Source: Hyphomonadaceae bacterium UBA7672
GTDB lineage: Bacteria > Pseudomonadota > Alphaproteobacteria > Caulobacterales > Hyphomonadaceae
Direction: 5' to 3'
DNA length: 64,000 nt
Assembly: GCA_002483135.1 (NCBI GenBank)
Contig: DLHI01000022.1
Span: 62,001 to 126,000 of the forward strand
Shown here: piece after piece, positions 1-10,264 of the stretch
Numbering within the stretch: position 1 is the first letter of the stretch
How the letters are laid out: every line of letters starts with the position of its first letter
Translations under genes and position numbers: made by a program
Notes under the pieces: model-generated
Database searches by the model: none
What the model saw: only the letters and a program-made list of their open reading frames with translations
What the model was told of the DNA's origin: nothing

Positions 1-660
1 GGAGTCGGCGTCTGAAGGGTTCATCCACCTCGCGGCAAGGTCCGGATCACCGATTGTTGCCGACAGGCCTATGCGGCGCGCCCGCCTGCCAGCCATTGCA
101 TCGATGCGGTTTAGCAGGCTTGCGAGATGCAACCCTCGCGGTCCCTGAAGAAAGGCATGCAGCTCATCAATCACGATGACGTCGATTGCGCCGAACATAT
201 TGCGCGCATCGGTGGTGCGTCGGAGGAACAGAGCTTCGATCGACTCGGGCGTTATGAGCGCGACGCCGCTCGGCCGTTTCAGTGTTCGCTGCTTGGCGCC
301 TTGGGGAGCATCGCCATGCCATCGGACGACGTTGATCTCCATGCGCTCGCAAAGCTCATCCAGTCTACGAAACTGGTCGTTGATGAGTGCCTTGAGCGGA
401 CTGATGTAAAGTACTGCGAGCCCCGGCGCGGTTCGGTCAGCAACTCTGGTCAATACCGGCAGAAAAGCGGCCTCTGTCTTGCCGGCCGCTGTCGATGCGC
501 AGATTAGCACATCGGCTTCGGCATCCGTAATAGCGCGGATCGCCTGATCCTGGACGTCACGCAGTTCCAGCCAGCCTTGGTCCCTGATCCATCGCCGAAC
601 TTCGACGTGCAGCCGGTCAAACGAGGCAGGAGCGCTAGATGCGGAGGGTGGCGAGGTCAT
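1..660 (-). CDS. brxHI: Lhr-like DEAD/DEAH helicase, BrxHI-type (N-terminal part, runs off left edge)
   Basis: An open frame runs from an ATG at 660 to the left edge without a stop, giving 220 codons of the N-terminal helicase half. Visible motifs are Walker A (ASTAAGKTEAAF, about residues 55-66), motif Ia (SPLKAL), a DEAD-box-like DELH and motif III (LSATIGD). A large superfamily 2 helicase next to a DUF2791-type ATPase is the brxHI-brxD pairing of type 2 BREX/Pgl phage-defence loci, where it is thought to act on DNA. The start overlaps the 3' end of the brxD-like gene by 26 bases, which supports co-transcription. Whether methylase and PglZ genes exist further left cannot be seen. Helicase identity is firm; the BREX label rests on the neighbour. 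Confidence 0.8.
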   Translation of the reverse strand, partial: MTSPPSASSAPASFDRLHVEVRRWIRDQGWLELRDVQDQAIRAITDAEADVLICASTAAGKTEAAFLPVLTRVADRTAPGLAVLYISPLKALINDQFRRLDELCERMEINVVRWHGDAPQGAKQRTLKRPSGVALITPESIEALFLRRTTDARNMFGAIDVIVIDELHAFLQGPRGLHLASLLNRIDAMAGRRARRIGLSATIGDPDLAARWMNPSDADS

Positions 661-1741
661 CGTCTCCACCGTCAACCTGAGTGTCCAGGGCTGCTTCCGA
701 GTCCGGTTGCAGGTCTGTCGCGCCAAGAAGTTGCCGCCAGTCCGCACCCGGATTTTGTTCGATCACAGCAAGCAGTTGAACGAACGCCTTGATCGTGTTG
801 CGGGGTGTCCGGAAGTAGGCCTCACCAATTCGGTTGTTGCAGTGATCCATGAAGGCGGGCAGAGCCTCGTCAGGCAGCAAGTACTTAGTTGGATCGCCGG
901 AAGCGAACACTGCTCTCAGATTTTGCAGCAAGACGAGCATGTCCTCTGGCGTAAGGCTTTGCAGGCGGAGAACTGGACCCGAAAGGTCGACAAGGCCCCC
1001 TGTTGCAAACGCGTTTTCTGCCAGTCGCGATTGGAGTGCCTGGTAGGAATAGAGACCGCGCCGCGAGTCCATCAGGAACTCCGGCGTGCCTCCGAAAACG
1101 AAACCCACGCCTCCTACATTGCCTTGAAGGACGTCGTTGAGAATTCGAAGTATCTGCTCGAAATTCTGGTTCCTCGCTTGGGCGCTCTGCAGCTTATAGA
1201 GGTTCACCATTTCATCAAAGACGACCACGAGGCCGGCATAACCTGCAAGCCGCGTGAATGCTGCCAGCAGCTTCAACCCGTCATAGACGTTTGCGTCATC
1301 GATGATGGTGCGGACGTTGAGCGCCTGGCGCGCCTCTGTCTTGGTAGTGTACTCGCCTCTAAGCCATCGCAGCGCAGCGGTTTTCAGAGTTTCGTCACCC
1401 TGTTCGTGGCCGCGCCAGTAGGCTTTCAAGACTGTCGCAAAGTCGTATCCGCCGACATACTCCTGCAGGTGTGCCAGCTTTTCATCGATCACGCGCTCAA
1501 TCGGCGTGCCGGTTTCCTCACCCAGCTTAACGCAGTCCGTGACAAAGCGCTCGACCAGGCTTGCGAGTGCGCCGCCATCTGGCTTGGTTCGTGTCGCCAT
1601 GTTGCGGACAGCTTCCGCGTAGAGGCCACGCGCCTGGCCGCCCGTTGCATGAATGCGACGGTCCGGCGCCAAGTCCGCGTGAACCGTAACGCACTTCTTC
1701 TCCATCGCGATCATACGGATCAGATTTAGAAAGAACGTTTT
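635..1741 (-). pseudogene. brxD: BrxD-like P-loop ATPase (DUF2791), truncated at its 5' end
   Basis: The frame matches BrxD from the second half of the P-loop onward: KTFFLNLIR, then the family-typical stretch around VTVHADLAPDRR and HATGGQARGLYAEAVRN, a Walker B-like VVVFDEMVNLYK, and FGGTPEF. About 365 residues are present. The normal N-terminus and the GxxGxG half of Walker A are missing; the codon that should be Gly before Lys reads Val, and upstream sequence belongs to an antisense RHS gene. A fortuitous in-frame ATG at 1777 would start in foreign sequence, so the product could hardly bind ATP. It sits directly upstream of the helicase gene. Family assignment is strong; loss of function is inferred. 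Confidence 0.78.
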
Positions 1742-1745
1742 TACA
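1736..1745. other. Rearrangement junction 1: brxD-like | RHS
   Basis: Leftward the sequence is antisense brxD up to the KTFF codons of Walker A. Rightward it is in-frame RHS sequence (FTYTSDKLTRITTQDGG) with no start codon. A TTTT run at 1738-1742 fits both sides as microhomology. No terminal inverted repeat, target duplication or transposase is visible. It could be a genomic breakpoint or an assembly join. Confidence 0.65.
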
Positions 1746-4700
1746 TACACGTCCGACAAACTGACCCGCATCACCACACAGGATGGGGGCTATATCCAGT
1801 ATACTTGGACCGGCTCGAACATCACGCGGGTCGAGAGCTGGATCAACTCGAACACCAGCTACTCCAACACGGTCTACGGGTATGACGGCTCCAACAGGCT
1901 GACCTCGGTCACCGTTGACCTCACCCCGAGCAACCTGTCCGACAGCGTCACCTATGTGACCAGCTACACCTATGACGGGGCCTCTAAGCGGGTTGCCTCG
2001 ATAACGCAGACCGATGGCTCGGTCCTAAGCATCACCTATCACACGAGCGGCGCGTTCACCGGTTGGGCCAAGGATCTAACGCAAACGGTGGGCTCAGGCG
2101 ACACGCGGGTCACATCGTTTGCCTATACGGACGAGGGCGGCGGCCTGTTGCGGACCGAGATCACCGACCCGCGTGGGCAAGTGACCAAGCTTTGGTCGAA
2201 GAATACAGACAATGGCGGCACGCCGACAGACGAGCGTGGGCAGCTCATGCGGGTGATGGCGCCGCCGGCGAAGACAGGCGCGACTCCGACCGAGATCAAC
2301 TACACTTACGACGCCAGTGGCAATGTCCTGACCGCTGTGACCAAGAGTGGGACGACGACGCTCTCGACCGTTTCTTACCAGTATGACGCGGCGGGCAACG
2401 TCACCCAGATCACGGACGCCAACGGCAATGTCGTGACCCGGCAGTATGCGGCGACCACGAACAGGCTGTTGATGGAAACCCGGACCGGCACGCATGCGGG
2501 CGGCTCCGGCTCGATCTACACCCGCTATGTCTATGACGCCGAAGAACATCTTACGTTCATGATCAGCGCGGAAGGCCATGTCACCGAGTACGCCCACACG
2601 GCGGCCGGCGAAGTGCAGTATGTGTTCGAGTATCCGGGCGATGCCTACGCGATTGGCTCGACCCTGCCAACTCATGCGCAGATGGTGAGCTGGCGCGGCG
2701 GGCTCAACCGGGCCACATCGAAGATCGTTCAGAACGACTACGATGCGCGCGGCAATCTCATTGAGACCACGCGCTATGGGGCATCGGACGCTGGTGGAGC
2801 AGCGCTGACCAGCGAGGGGACGAGCACGGCCTACTTCAGCTACGATGCGGGCGGTCGCCTTCTCAACAAGTACAACTCGGCGGGCTCCTCGGGCGTTGCG
2901 GAAACGTATGTGTATGATGGTCTTGGACGGCTGCGCGTCTCCACGGATGGGGCGGGTGGGCGTACGACTATTATCTTCAACGATACCGCGACCACCACCA
3001 CGGTGAAGACTCAAACGGTTTCCGACGGTACCGAGTTTGGCGGTACCGAGACTGCTCAGAGCTACATCGTCGTCTCGACCTACAACAAGGCCGGCGAACT
3101 GATCAGCGTGGTCGACAGCGGGTCTGCGACCGGGAGCTCGTTCACGCCGGGCGGCACGACGACCAGCGTCTACGACAAGAACGGACAGCTCCGGCTGACG
3201 ACGGACCCTACGGGTCTGCGTAACTTCTATCTCTATGACAAGAGCGGCCGGAAGGTTGCGGACGTCCGAAGCAACAACTCAGGGACGGCGACCGGCGAGA
3301 TCGTCGAATACCGCTATGACGCCAGCGGGCGCGTGGTTGCGGTTGCGCGCTATGCCAACAAGCTCACGACCGCGCAGCTTGACACGCTAGCCAATCCGGC
3401 GAACGAGGTGGATATCGACACCATCCGCCCAACGGCTCACGGTTATGATATCTGGGAATGGAGCGTCTACGACACGGGCGGCCGTCTGATCGAGACGATC
3501 CTCGGGGATGGGTCTGTCACAGGCTTTGAGTACGACGCGTCCAACCGGCTGGTGAAGACGACCGGCTATGCAAACAAACTATCGTCGGGAACGGTCACCG
3601 GCTATCGCACGACTTCGCCAACGGCGGTCGCTTGGCCGACGGCGCATGCGAATGACACGGTCACGCGCGCCTTCTTTGACCGTGACGGTCGCCTCGTGGG
3701 CGCACTCAACTCCGAGGGCTATCTCTCGCAGGTCATCTACGATGAAGCCGGTCAGAAAGTCCGGGAAATCGCCTACGCCAACTCCACCTCGACCACATAT
3801 CGTGCCAGCGGCACGTTCGACCAGCTGCTCGGTTCAATAACGCTGGATGCGGCGCGGGACCTGTCGACCCGCTATGTCTATGACGGACAGGGCCTGCTGC
3901 GTTACACCATCGATGGCATCAGCCGCGTTACCGAACTGTCCTACTATGGCAGCACGGTCAGCATGGCCGTCGGACAGGTACGCAAAACCGTTGCCTATGC
4001 CGTTTCGCTGGGATCGGTCGCCAACTACAATTACGCGACAATCAAGACGGCGGTTAGCGCGTTGGTCTCACCGCAGAATGATCGGACCAGCTGGTCCGTC
4101 TACAATGATCGCGGCCAGCTCAAATACGCCGTCTCGCAGATCCGCTCCGACTACGTAAGCGGCGTCTATCGCCCGATCGGCACGGTGATCCGCTACGACC
4201 ATGATGCGGCAGGTCAAGTTATCAAGACCACGCAGTACGCTTCGACCATCGACATGCACGGCGTGGCGTTCGAAACGCCCGCGGCGCTCGATACATGGGC
4301 GGGCAGCAACGGCGCCAACGCTCGTATCACGCGTAACTACTATGCCGAGCGCGGCGAGTTGCGGTTCACGGTCGATGCCGAAGGATATGTCAATCAACTG
4401 ACCTACTGGGCCAATGGCCTGGTGCGCTATAATTATCGCTATAGCGCGGCGATTACTGTCGATGACGCATCCACGATCAGCACGGTTAACTCGGCGAACA
4501 AGGGAACGTCGGTCGTCACCGAGACGCGCTATGACGCGTCCGGTCGCAAGTCGGACTTCTACGACGCCAACGGCGTTCGCTATCACTTCGGTTATCACGC
4601 GACTGGCAAGCAATCCTATTTGATCAAGGCGTATGCGCAGGGGGCAGATGAAAGCCGCATTTACTATCTGTACGACCAGGCTGGCCGGCTCGTCCGCGAG

Positions 4701-5663
4701 ATCAACTACACGAGTGAGTTAGGCAATGCCTCGGTGATCGGAACTTCGGCGGTCCAGGTCAACGGCGCCAACCGTCTACGATCGGCCAGTGTGGCCTACA
4801 ACGCCGTCGTCACTCGTGAAGGCGAGGTTCGCGTCTACCACAATGGCGAGATGATCTGGTCCAACGGCGTCCGGGAGGTCGTCAGTGGGGCAAGCTATCG
4901 CCTGGTCGCACAGACAGACGGCAACCTGGTCGTCTATCGCGATGTTTCCGGTCAGTCGGCGGTTGCAATCTGGAATACGGCGACGGCCGGCAGCCATTCG
5001 GGTGCGACCTTCCTGATCATGCAGGACAATGGCAACTTGGAGTTCCACAAAGGGACGCCGGGGTCGAGCCTCGGGTTGATCTGGTCGACTGGCACTACTG
5101 GCGTTGCGGCCAGCTCCCACGCGACCGAATGGGTCGATACGAACTATACCTATGACGGCCTTGGCAATGTGCTGACCGTCACCGACTCCAAGGGTCAGGC
5201 AACGACCAACACCTACGACAAGGTGGGGCGTTTGCTGACGGCCTCGAAGGGCGGCGTCCAGACGACGTATGAGTATGACGCATTCGGTCGCGGGGTGAAG
5301 GTAACGGACCCACGCGGGAATGCGAGCTTCAGCTATTACGATCAGGCCGGGCGTGTCGTCCTGACGATTGACGCTGAGAACTACGCGGTCCGCACCGCCT
5401 ATAATGCGTTCGGCGAGATCGACACGGTCACGCGTTACTACACCAAGGTATCAGGAACGCCTAACGTCACGACGCAGCCGACAACGTCGACACATGCGGC
5501 GGACGCCGCAACGACGTTCATCTATGACAAGCTTGGCCGGCTCACCCGTTCGACTGATGCGCTGGGCAACTACGAGGAATACACGCTCAATGCGCATGGC
5601 GAACGCACCGCCGTGCGCAACAAGCTCGCCGGAGTTACGACCAATACCTACGACATCCACACT
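1740..5663 (+). pseudogene. RHS/YD-repeat protein fragment with bulb-lectin insert, cut at both ends
   Basis: About 1300 codons of tandem YD repeats (YDAxGxV, YDxxGRL and similar) read without interruption. RHS proteins are very large secreted or surface polypeptides that form a beta-cocoon and usually deliver a C-terminal toxin or adhesive tip. Around 4800-5115 a B-lectin domain interrupts the repeats, with the diagnostic QTDGNLVVY and QDNGNL motifs, suggesting mannose-type glycan binding. The repeat frame is already open at the left junction, so the N-terminus and export signals are missing. At about 5663 it stops being RHS and reads antisense of another RHS fragment until a stop at 5747. 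The first in-frame ATG-initiated stretch starts at 1956. No tip toxin is present. Expression is doubtful. Confidence 0.75.
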
Positions 5664-5672
5664 GATCGCGCC
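5655..5672. other. Rearrangement junction 2: two RHS fragments tail to tail
   Basis: The plus-strand RHS repeat ends at VTTNTYD and the minus-strand RHS repeat ends at GSSGAISVD within these bases. The two fragments therefore meet with opposite polarity, as expected for an inversion inside an RHS gene, a fusion of two RHS loci, or a repeat-driven assembly error. Confidence 0.6.
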
Positions 5673-6860
5673 GCTCGAGCCACGCTGCCGCGTGCGCGAC
5701 AGATCATCGAGCCCGTTGTAGTAGTAGTCGACGGTCGGCGTGACTGACTGCCCGTTGAAATCGGTGAACTCCGCGCGCGCTTCAGTGATCAGGCGGCCGC
5801 CTGTATCGTAGGTGTAAGTCACGGACTGACCAACGCCCTCGGTCTTCTGAGTCACCTGCCCCAGGCCGTTATAAGAGTAGGTGATCGTGCTGTTCTGCGT
5901 GGTGTGAGCGCCAGACCCATCATGTACCTGGACACTGGACCTGGTTTCGGTGAGACGCCGTCCCATCTTGTCATAGGCGAAAGTGGTCACGCGATCGTCA
6001 GCTGTCGTTGACGGTGCGGACGGAGGCGTCGTTGTGCTGCTTGGCGCAACCGACGCCGTACTGTATCGACGCTCGGTCAGCACATTGCCGTCAGCATCAT
6101 ACGCCCAGTCGGTGCGGTAGTTCTCCGCATCGATCGTGACGGTCCGGTTGCCTGCCTTGTCGTAGTAGTACCAGGTCGCCTTGCCATTGGAGTCGATTGT
6201 CTTCACCACATTGCCGGCGCCGTCATAGACGCTGGTGATCACAAGATCCTGGGTCGCAACCGTCAGTGTTCCGCCGCTGTAGGTTGCAGTCGCGATCGAC
6301 GGCACGCGCGTTTCGGTCAGACGATTGAGCGCATCATACGTGTAGAGGGTCACCCGATAGGCGCCTGTCCCCGCTGGCGGCATTCCCTGCGCATTGGTTG
6401 GCAGTGCAACCGCTGTCTCGTAGACCCGTGTCTCCGCCGTATTGCCGTTCTTGTCATAGAACAGACGGGTCAGCGTGCCCGTCGCGCTCAGCTGCGCAAC
6501 AACCCGATCCAGCTTGTCATGCCAGAACAGCGTCCGCGCACCGGCGGCATCAATCTTCTCGATGACATTGCCGCGGCGGTCATAGATAAACCGCTCCTCA
6601 GGAACGACACTTGTCAGTCCAGCAGCAGTCGAGGAGGTCGCTATCTGCGTCGATTCTCCATAGGTCCGCGTCAGGCGATTGCCGGCGTCATACTCATAGT
6701 TGGTGATGCGCTGCTCGGTGAGCCCGAACGCCTCGATCATCTGCGTCTGGTTGCCGCGCGAGTCGTAAGTGTATTTGTTGATGACGTTGGCGGCCTGCAG
6801 CGTGCCGTTCGCACTGTAGGAGCCGACCGGCAGCTGCTGCTGCACGAGCCGCCCGAGTTT
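5664..6860 (-). pseudogene. RHS/YD-repeat fragment, opposite orientation, cut at both ends
   Basis: Roughly 400 codons of YD repeats lie on the minus strand, from KLGRLVQQQLPVG near 6858 down to TVDYYYNGLDDLSRTR near 5700. The repeats include YDSRGNQ, YDRRGNV, YDKAGNR and YDKMGRR. The open frame continues at both ends into sequence that is only the antisense of neighbours (the TonB receptor upstream, the other RHS fragment downstream), so neither its start nor its natural end is present. A shared repeat motif (TIDAENY) occurs in both fragments, suggesting they come from the same or closely related RHS genes. No signal peptide, hydrophobic region or toxin tip was seen. Confidence 0.72.
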
Positions 6861-6870
6861 GGGCTTGCTC
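6852..6870. other. Rearrangement junction 3: RHS | TonB-dependent receptor
   Basis: Leftward the minus strand encodes RHS (KLGRLVQQQ). Rightward the plus strand encodes the end of a signal peptide (GLALSSQAYAQA) and a receptor plug. The receptor's start codon and the first part of its signal peptide are absent from the window. Confidence 0.62.
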
Positions 6871-8873
6871 TGTCGTCTCAAGCCTATGCCCAGGCTACGG
6901 GAGTAGATTCTGACACGATTGTTGTGACCGCCGAAGTGTCCAAGCTTGACGTGCCGATCGCCGAAACGCCTCAGGCTATTTCCGTCATCGATCGTGATCA
7001 GCTCGATCTCCTGAACGTGCAATCGGTCGAGGAGGGGTTGCGCTATGCAACAGGCGTTCAGGCTGAACGTGCAGGGCGCAGCGGCTATGACGAGTTTACG
7101 ATTCGTGGCTTCAGCCAGTCTAGATATCAATTCCGCGACGGGCTGGGCCTCGATCCCGGCTACCTGCAGCAGCAGGAGCAATTTGGCCTGGAGCGGATCG
7201 AAGTTCTCCGCGGCCCCGCATCCGTTCTTTACGGCGAGATCGCACCAGGCGGACTGATAAACTCGGTGAGCAAGGTCGCCGACGGGGAATCCCGCCTCGA
7301 CCTCGAAGCGAGCGCCGGGAGTTTCGGGTTGTGGCGCGGAGCGATCGACCTCGGTGGCGCCGTTGGTGGTAACGAGACCCTGTCCTATCGCGTGTCGGCG
7401 CTCTACAGCCAGCACGACGACCCGCAGGATTTTGCCAATGGCCAGCGGGCCTTCATCCAGCCCTCGCTGACCTGGCGACCGGATGCGAACACCAGCCTTA
7501 CCCTACTGGGGCTATATCAGAACGACGAGTACATACGCACGAGCGAGCTTCCAGTCCTCGGGACCATCGCAGCAACGCCTTCGGGAACGATCGACCCCTC
7601 CACAAGTCTGAGCGAACCCTTCGCCACGCTGGAATCGCCTCAGGCGCAGATCGGCTATCTGTTTGACCATCAGTTCTCGGACGCGATCAAGTTTCGCTCC
7701 CGGCTTCGCTACCTCGACTATCAGGTCAAGGGGCCGTTTGTATTGCTGGATTTCTCGGCGGGAGATCCACGTAGCGTCGATCGGCTTGGCTTCAACTATG
7801 ATGCCGACTTCACGAACCTCTCCCTGGACAACCAGGTTGAGTTCACCGGCGAGACGGGCGCAGTCGATCACCGTCTGCTGGTCGGTGTCGACTACAACCA
7901 ATATCGCTCTGACGGCACTGGCGTTTCCTTCGATCTACCCGCCATTGACCCCTTTGCACCGGTGCATGGCGCGATCCCCGGTCCGACCAGCCCCTTCTTC
8001 AGTTCGCACGGCGAACTCGACCAGGTGGGCGTGTACGCCCAGTATCGCGCTACTTTGGCGGATCACTTTGTCGGCGTGTTTGGCGCTCGGCGCTCCAGGG
8101 TCACCAACCGGAACGACGACCTGTTGAGCGCGACAACGTCGGAGGTCGAAGACAACAAGACGACAATCAACGCCGCGCTGATGTATCTCGCACCCGAAGG
8201 GTTCTCGCCCTACGTAAGCTATGCAGAATCATTCCAGCCGCAGATTGGCTTTGACCCGCTGGCCGACGGATCCACGCCGCCCCCGGCGCTTGGCGAACAG
8301 ATCGAAGCAGGCCTGAAATGGGTGAGCCAGGACGGACGGCTCGAAGCGACGATCGCAGCCTACCGCATCGATCAGACCAACGTCGTCAACAGCGATCCGA
8401 CCAATCCGGGCTTCAGTGTGCTGGTTGGCGAGCAAAGGCACACCGGCGTCGAACTGGAAGGGGCATGGACGATAACCGATACGGTCGAGCTACGTGGGTC
8501 TTACAGCTTCATTGATGCTGAAATCACGCGAAGCCTGAATGGCGATGCTGGTTTTAGGCCCGTCAATGTTCCCGACGCATCGGCAAATCTGCTGGCGCTC
8601 ATCGATGGAGCTGTGGTGGGTCTGCAGGATACGAGCGCCAGCCTCGGCATTCGCTATGTGGGGCAGCAGCAGAACGGCTTTGGACCTTCCGAGCCGCGAC
8701 TGCCTGACTATGTAGCGGTCGATCTCGGCGCCAGCTACGATCTCGGAAATGCGACGCTTGGCCTGAACGTCAAGAACCTGTTCGACGAGGACTATTTCAC
8801 GTCCTTCGGATTCGGTGGGGTCGTGGCCGGCATGCCGCGTGCGATCGAGTTGTCTATCCGGACGTCGCTCTAG
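6861..8873 (+). pseudogene. TonB-dependent siderophore receptor lacking its start and signal-peptide N-terminus
   Basis: Outer-membrane receptor of the ferric-siderophore (FhuA/FecA-like) type. The TonB box is TIVVTAEV. The plug contains IAETPQAISVIDRDQL, RGF and LERIEVLRGPASVLYGEIAPGG, followed by a 22-strand-type barrel ending LNVKNLFDEDYF and a C-terminal IELSIRTSL. About 670 residues are intact. Only the last part of a signal peptide (ALSSQAYAQA) remains. The in-frame extension back to 6519 is antisense RHS, not an export signal, so a protein from that start should not reach the outer membrane. The PepSY gene after it is the usual functional partner of such receptors. Either the gene is broken here or the junction upstream is artificial. 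Confidence 0.82.
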
Positions 8874-8888
8874 CGGGAACAAAAAGTA

Positions 8889-8920
8889 GCGTGCCTGTGC
8901 CCCATAAGGCGCCGGCACGC
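8889..8920. terminator. GC-rich hairpin after the receptor gene
   Basis: GCGTGCC at 8889 pairs with GGCACGC ending at 8920, with additional pairing inside. There is no T run on the plus strand, so it is at best a weak terminator or mRNA-end stabiliser between the receptor and PepSY genes. Confidence 0.3.
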
Positions 8921-9018
8921 ATCTCGCCTTCCGAATGGGTGCGCATGTGACAGGGCAGGCGTCTCAGTTGACTTCTCAGCCAGAGCACGTTGCTGGACCA
9001 CGCCCGCTATGGAGGATC

Positions 9019-10095
9019 ATGAGAAAGGTCCATCTTTGGCTGAGTCTGCTGCTTGGGCTGCCAATCATCATCATCGCGGCGACGGGCTTGCCAATGACCT
9101 ATTGGTACGAAGCTGACGCGATCTTCGATCCGGCGTTTTACCAGAATGATTGGCGGGGCGGTCCGCGGGCGACGCTTGACGAACTTGTTGCGGCGGCGCG
9201 GACCGCTCCGGGGGTCACTGAAGTCAAGTCGATCGCGCTTCCCAGAAATGGCGCCAATCCACAGGCTTCCGTGACAATCGAAGGACAAAGCGCGCCTGAA
9301 GTTTCTCTCGATCCAGGAAGCGCCCGCATCGTTGCAGTGCGAGATCTGGATGGCACAGCCATCGTATGGCTCTACAGCTTGCATTCTCGCTTGTTGCTTG
9401 ATCGCATTGGCGCCAGCGAAGTGGGGCAAGTTGCGATCGTCGTCTTGGCCCTAAGCTTCGCGGGCCTGATCGTGACTGGCGCGGTGATTTGGTGGCCGCG
9501 AAAGGCGGTCCTTGCCGGCTTGGCGCCGCGAGTTCGCCGGGGCTTCTTCTGGCGCGACACGCACACAACAGCTGGCCTCTATGCGGGACTGCCGTTGTTC
9601 GCTGCTGCTGTAACGACTGCGCTCCCTTCGTTTCCTGAAACCGGCGGGACCGGCGCATCTCCTGCACAGTCGCTATCCGGTCTGGAGCGCTCAAACGGGG
9701 CGCCGGGTTCGTGCGACAGGATCGAAACTATCGCCCAGGCAGCGCGGGGGGGCGCTTCCGTCGTCCAAAGTGTTTGGCGTCTACAACCCGGCGGAGCGGG
9801 ACAAGCCCTACACGTTCTGATGGGGCACAGCGCAAGTGGCGGGTATCGATGGGTCGCCGTGGACCGGAAGACTTGCGCGCCACTTACCCTCTGCACGGCC
9901 AGGCCAGAAATCGTACCTAACGAAGACACAAGTTTACTGATCAACATCCATCAAGGTCACGTATTGGGCGAGATCGGTCGTTTTCTCTTCGCTCTCGCAA
10001 GCATCCTCCCAGTTCTGCTCTATGCGACAGGACTGGTTCTATGGGGCCGACGAAAGATTCGTCGCGATGCAAGTGTGCCTCGCGCTATCGACTGA
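9019..10095 (+). CDS. PepSY-associated TM-helix protein (putative ferric-siderophore reductase)
   Basis: A 358-residue inner-membrane protein. The N-terminal KVHLWLSLLLGLPIIIIAATG segment is the typical first helix with its conserved His. Further helices lie near VGQVAIVVLALSFAGLIVTG and at the C-terminus (FLFALASILPVLLYATGLVLW). The periplasmic loop after helix 1 has PepSY character. Such proteins commonly follow TonB siderophore receptors and are thought to reduce or release iron from the ligand. The start at 9019 is preferred because GGAGG lies five bases upstream; an in-frame ATG at 8935 has no such site. The intact gene behind a broken receptor suggests the receptor was functional recently, or that the break is artificial. 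Confidence 0.75.
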   Translation: MRKVHLWLSLLLGLPIIIIAATGLPMTYWYEADAIFDPAFYQNDWRGGPRATLDELVAAARTAPGVTEVKSIALPRNGANPQASVTIEGQSAPEVSLDPGSARIVAVRDLDGTAIVWLYSLHSRLLLDRIGASEVGQVAIVVLALSFAGLIVTGAVIWWPRKAVLAGLAPRVRRGFFWRDTHTTAGLYAGLPLFAAAVTTALPSFPETGGTGASPAQSLSGLERSNGAPGSCDRIETIAQAARGGASVVQSVWRLQPGGAGQALHVLMGHSASGGYRWVAVDRKTCAPLTLCTARPEIVPNEDTSLLINIHQGHVLGEIGRFLFALASILPVLLYATGLVLWGRRKIRRDASVPRAID

Positions 10096-10264
10096 AATCT
10101 GAACCTGATTGGACTGCTCTCCAGATCCGTCCGACAGCAGAGCGGCGTCGCGAAAGCATTACTCATGGCCACTTTCGGCGAGGTCCAGGCGTCAAAACAA
10201 TGGAGCCCTCCGGCGTGACCTGGCCCAGTCCCGCCGTTCCATCTCGATATCGAAGATCCATGAT

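Noticed and set aside
2094..3014. 306-codon minus-strand frame in the RHS fragment
   Set aside because: Antisense of continuous YD repeats; no independent homology.
1740..5747. RHS C-terminal toxin with immunity gene
   Set aside because: Both RHS fragments end in repeat sequence at a junction; no tip domain and no small cognate gene follow.
6519..6860. In-frame upstream extension giving a 784-residue TonB receptor
   Set aside because: The added residues are the antisense of YD-repeat RHS sequence and contain no signal peptide, so this is not the native N-terminus.
1740..6860. Insertion sequence or integron explaining the junctions
   Set aside because: No transposase, terminal inverted repeats or target-site duplication could be found at any of the three joins.
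6861..7415. Upstream part of a 654-residue minus-strand frame (5451-7415) through the RHS fragment
   Set aside because: Codons beyond the RHS repeats are antisense of the receptor; no domain is recognisable there.
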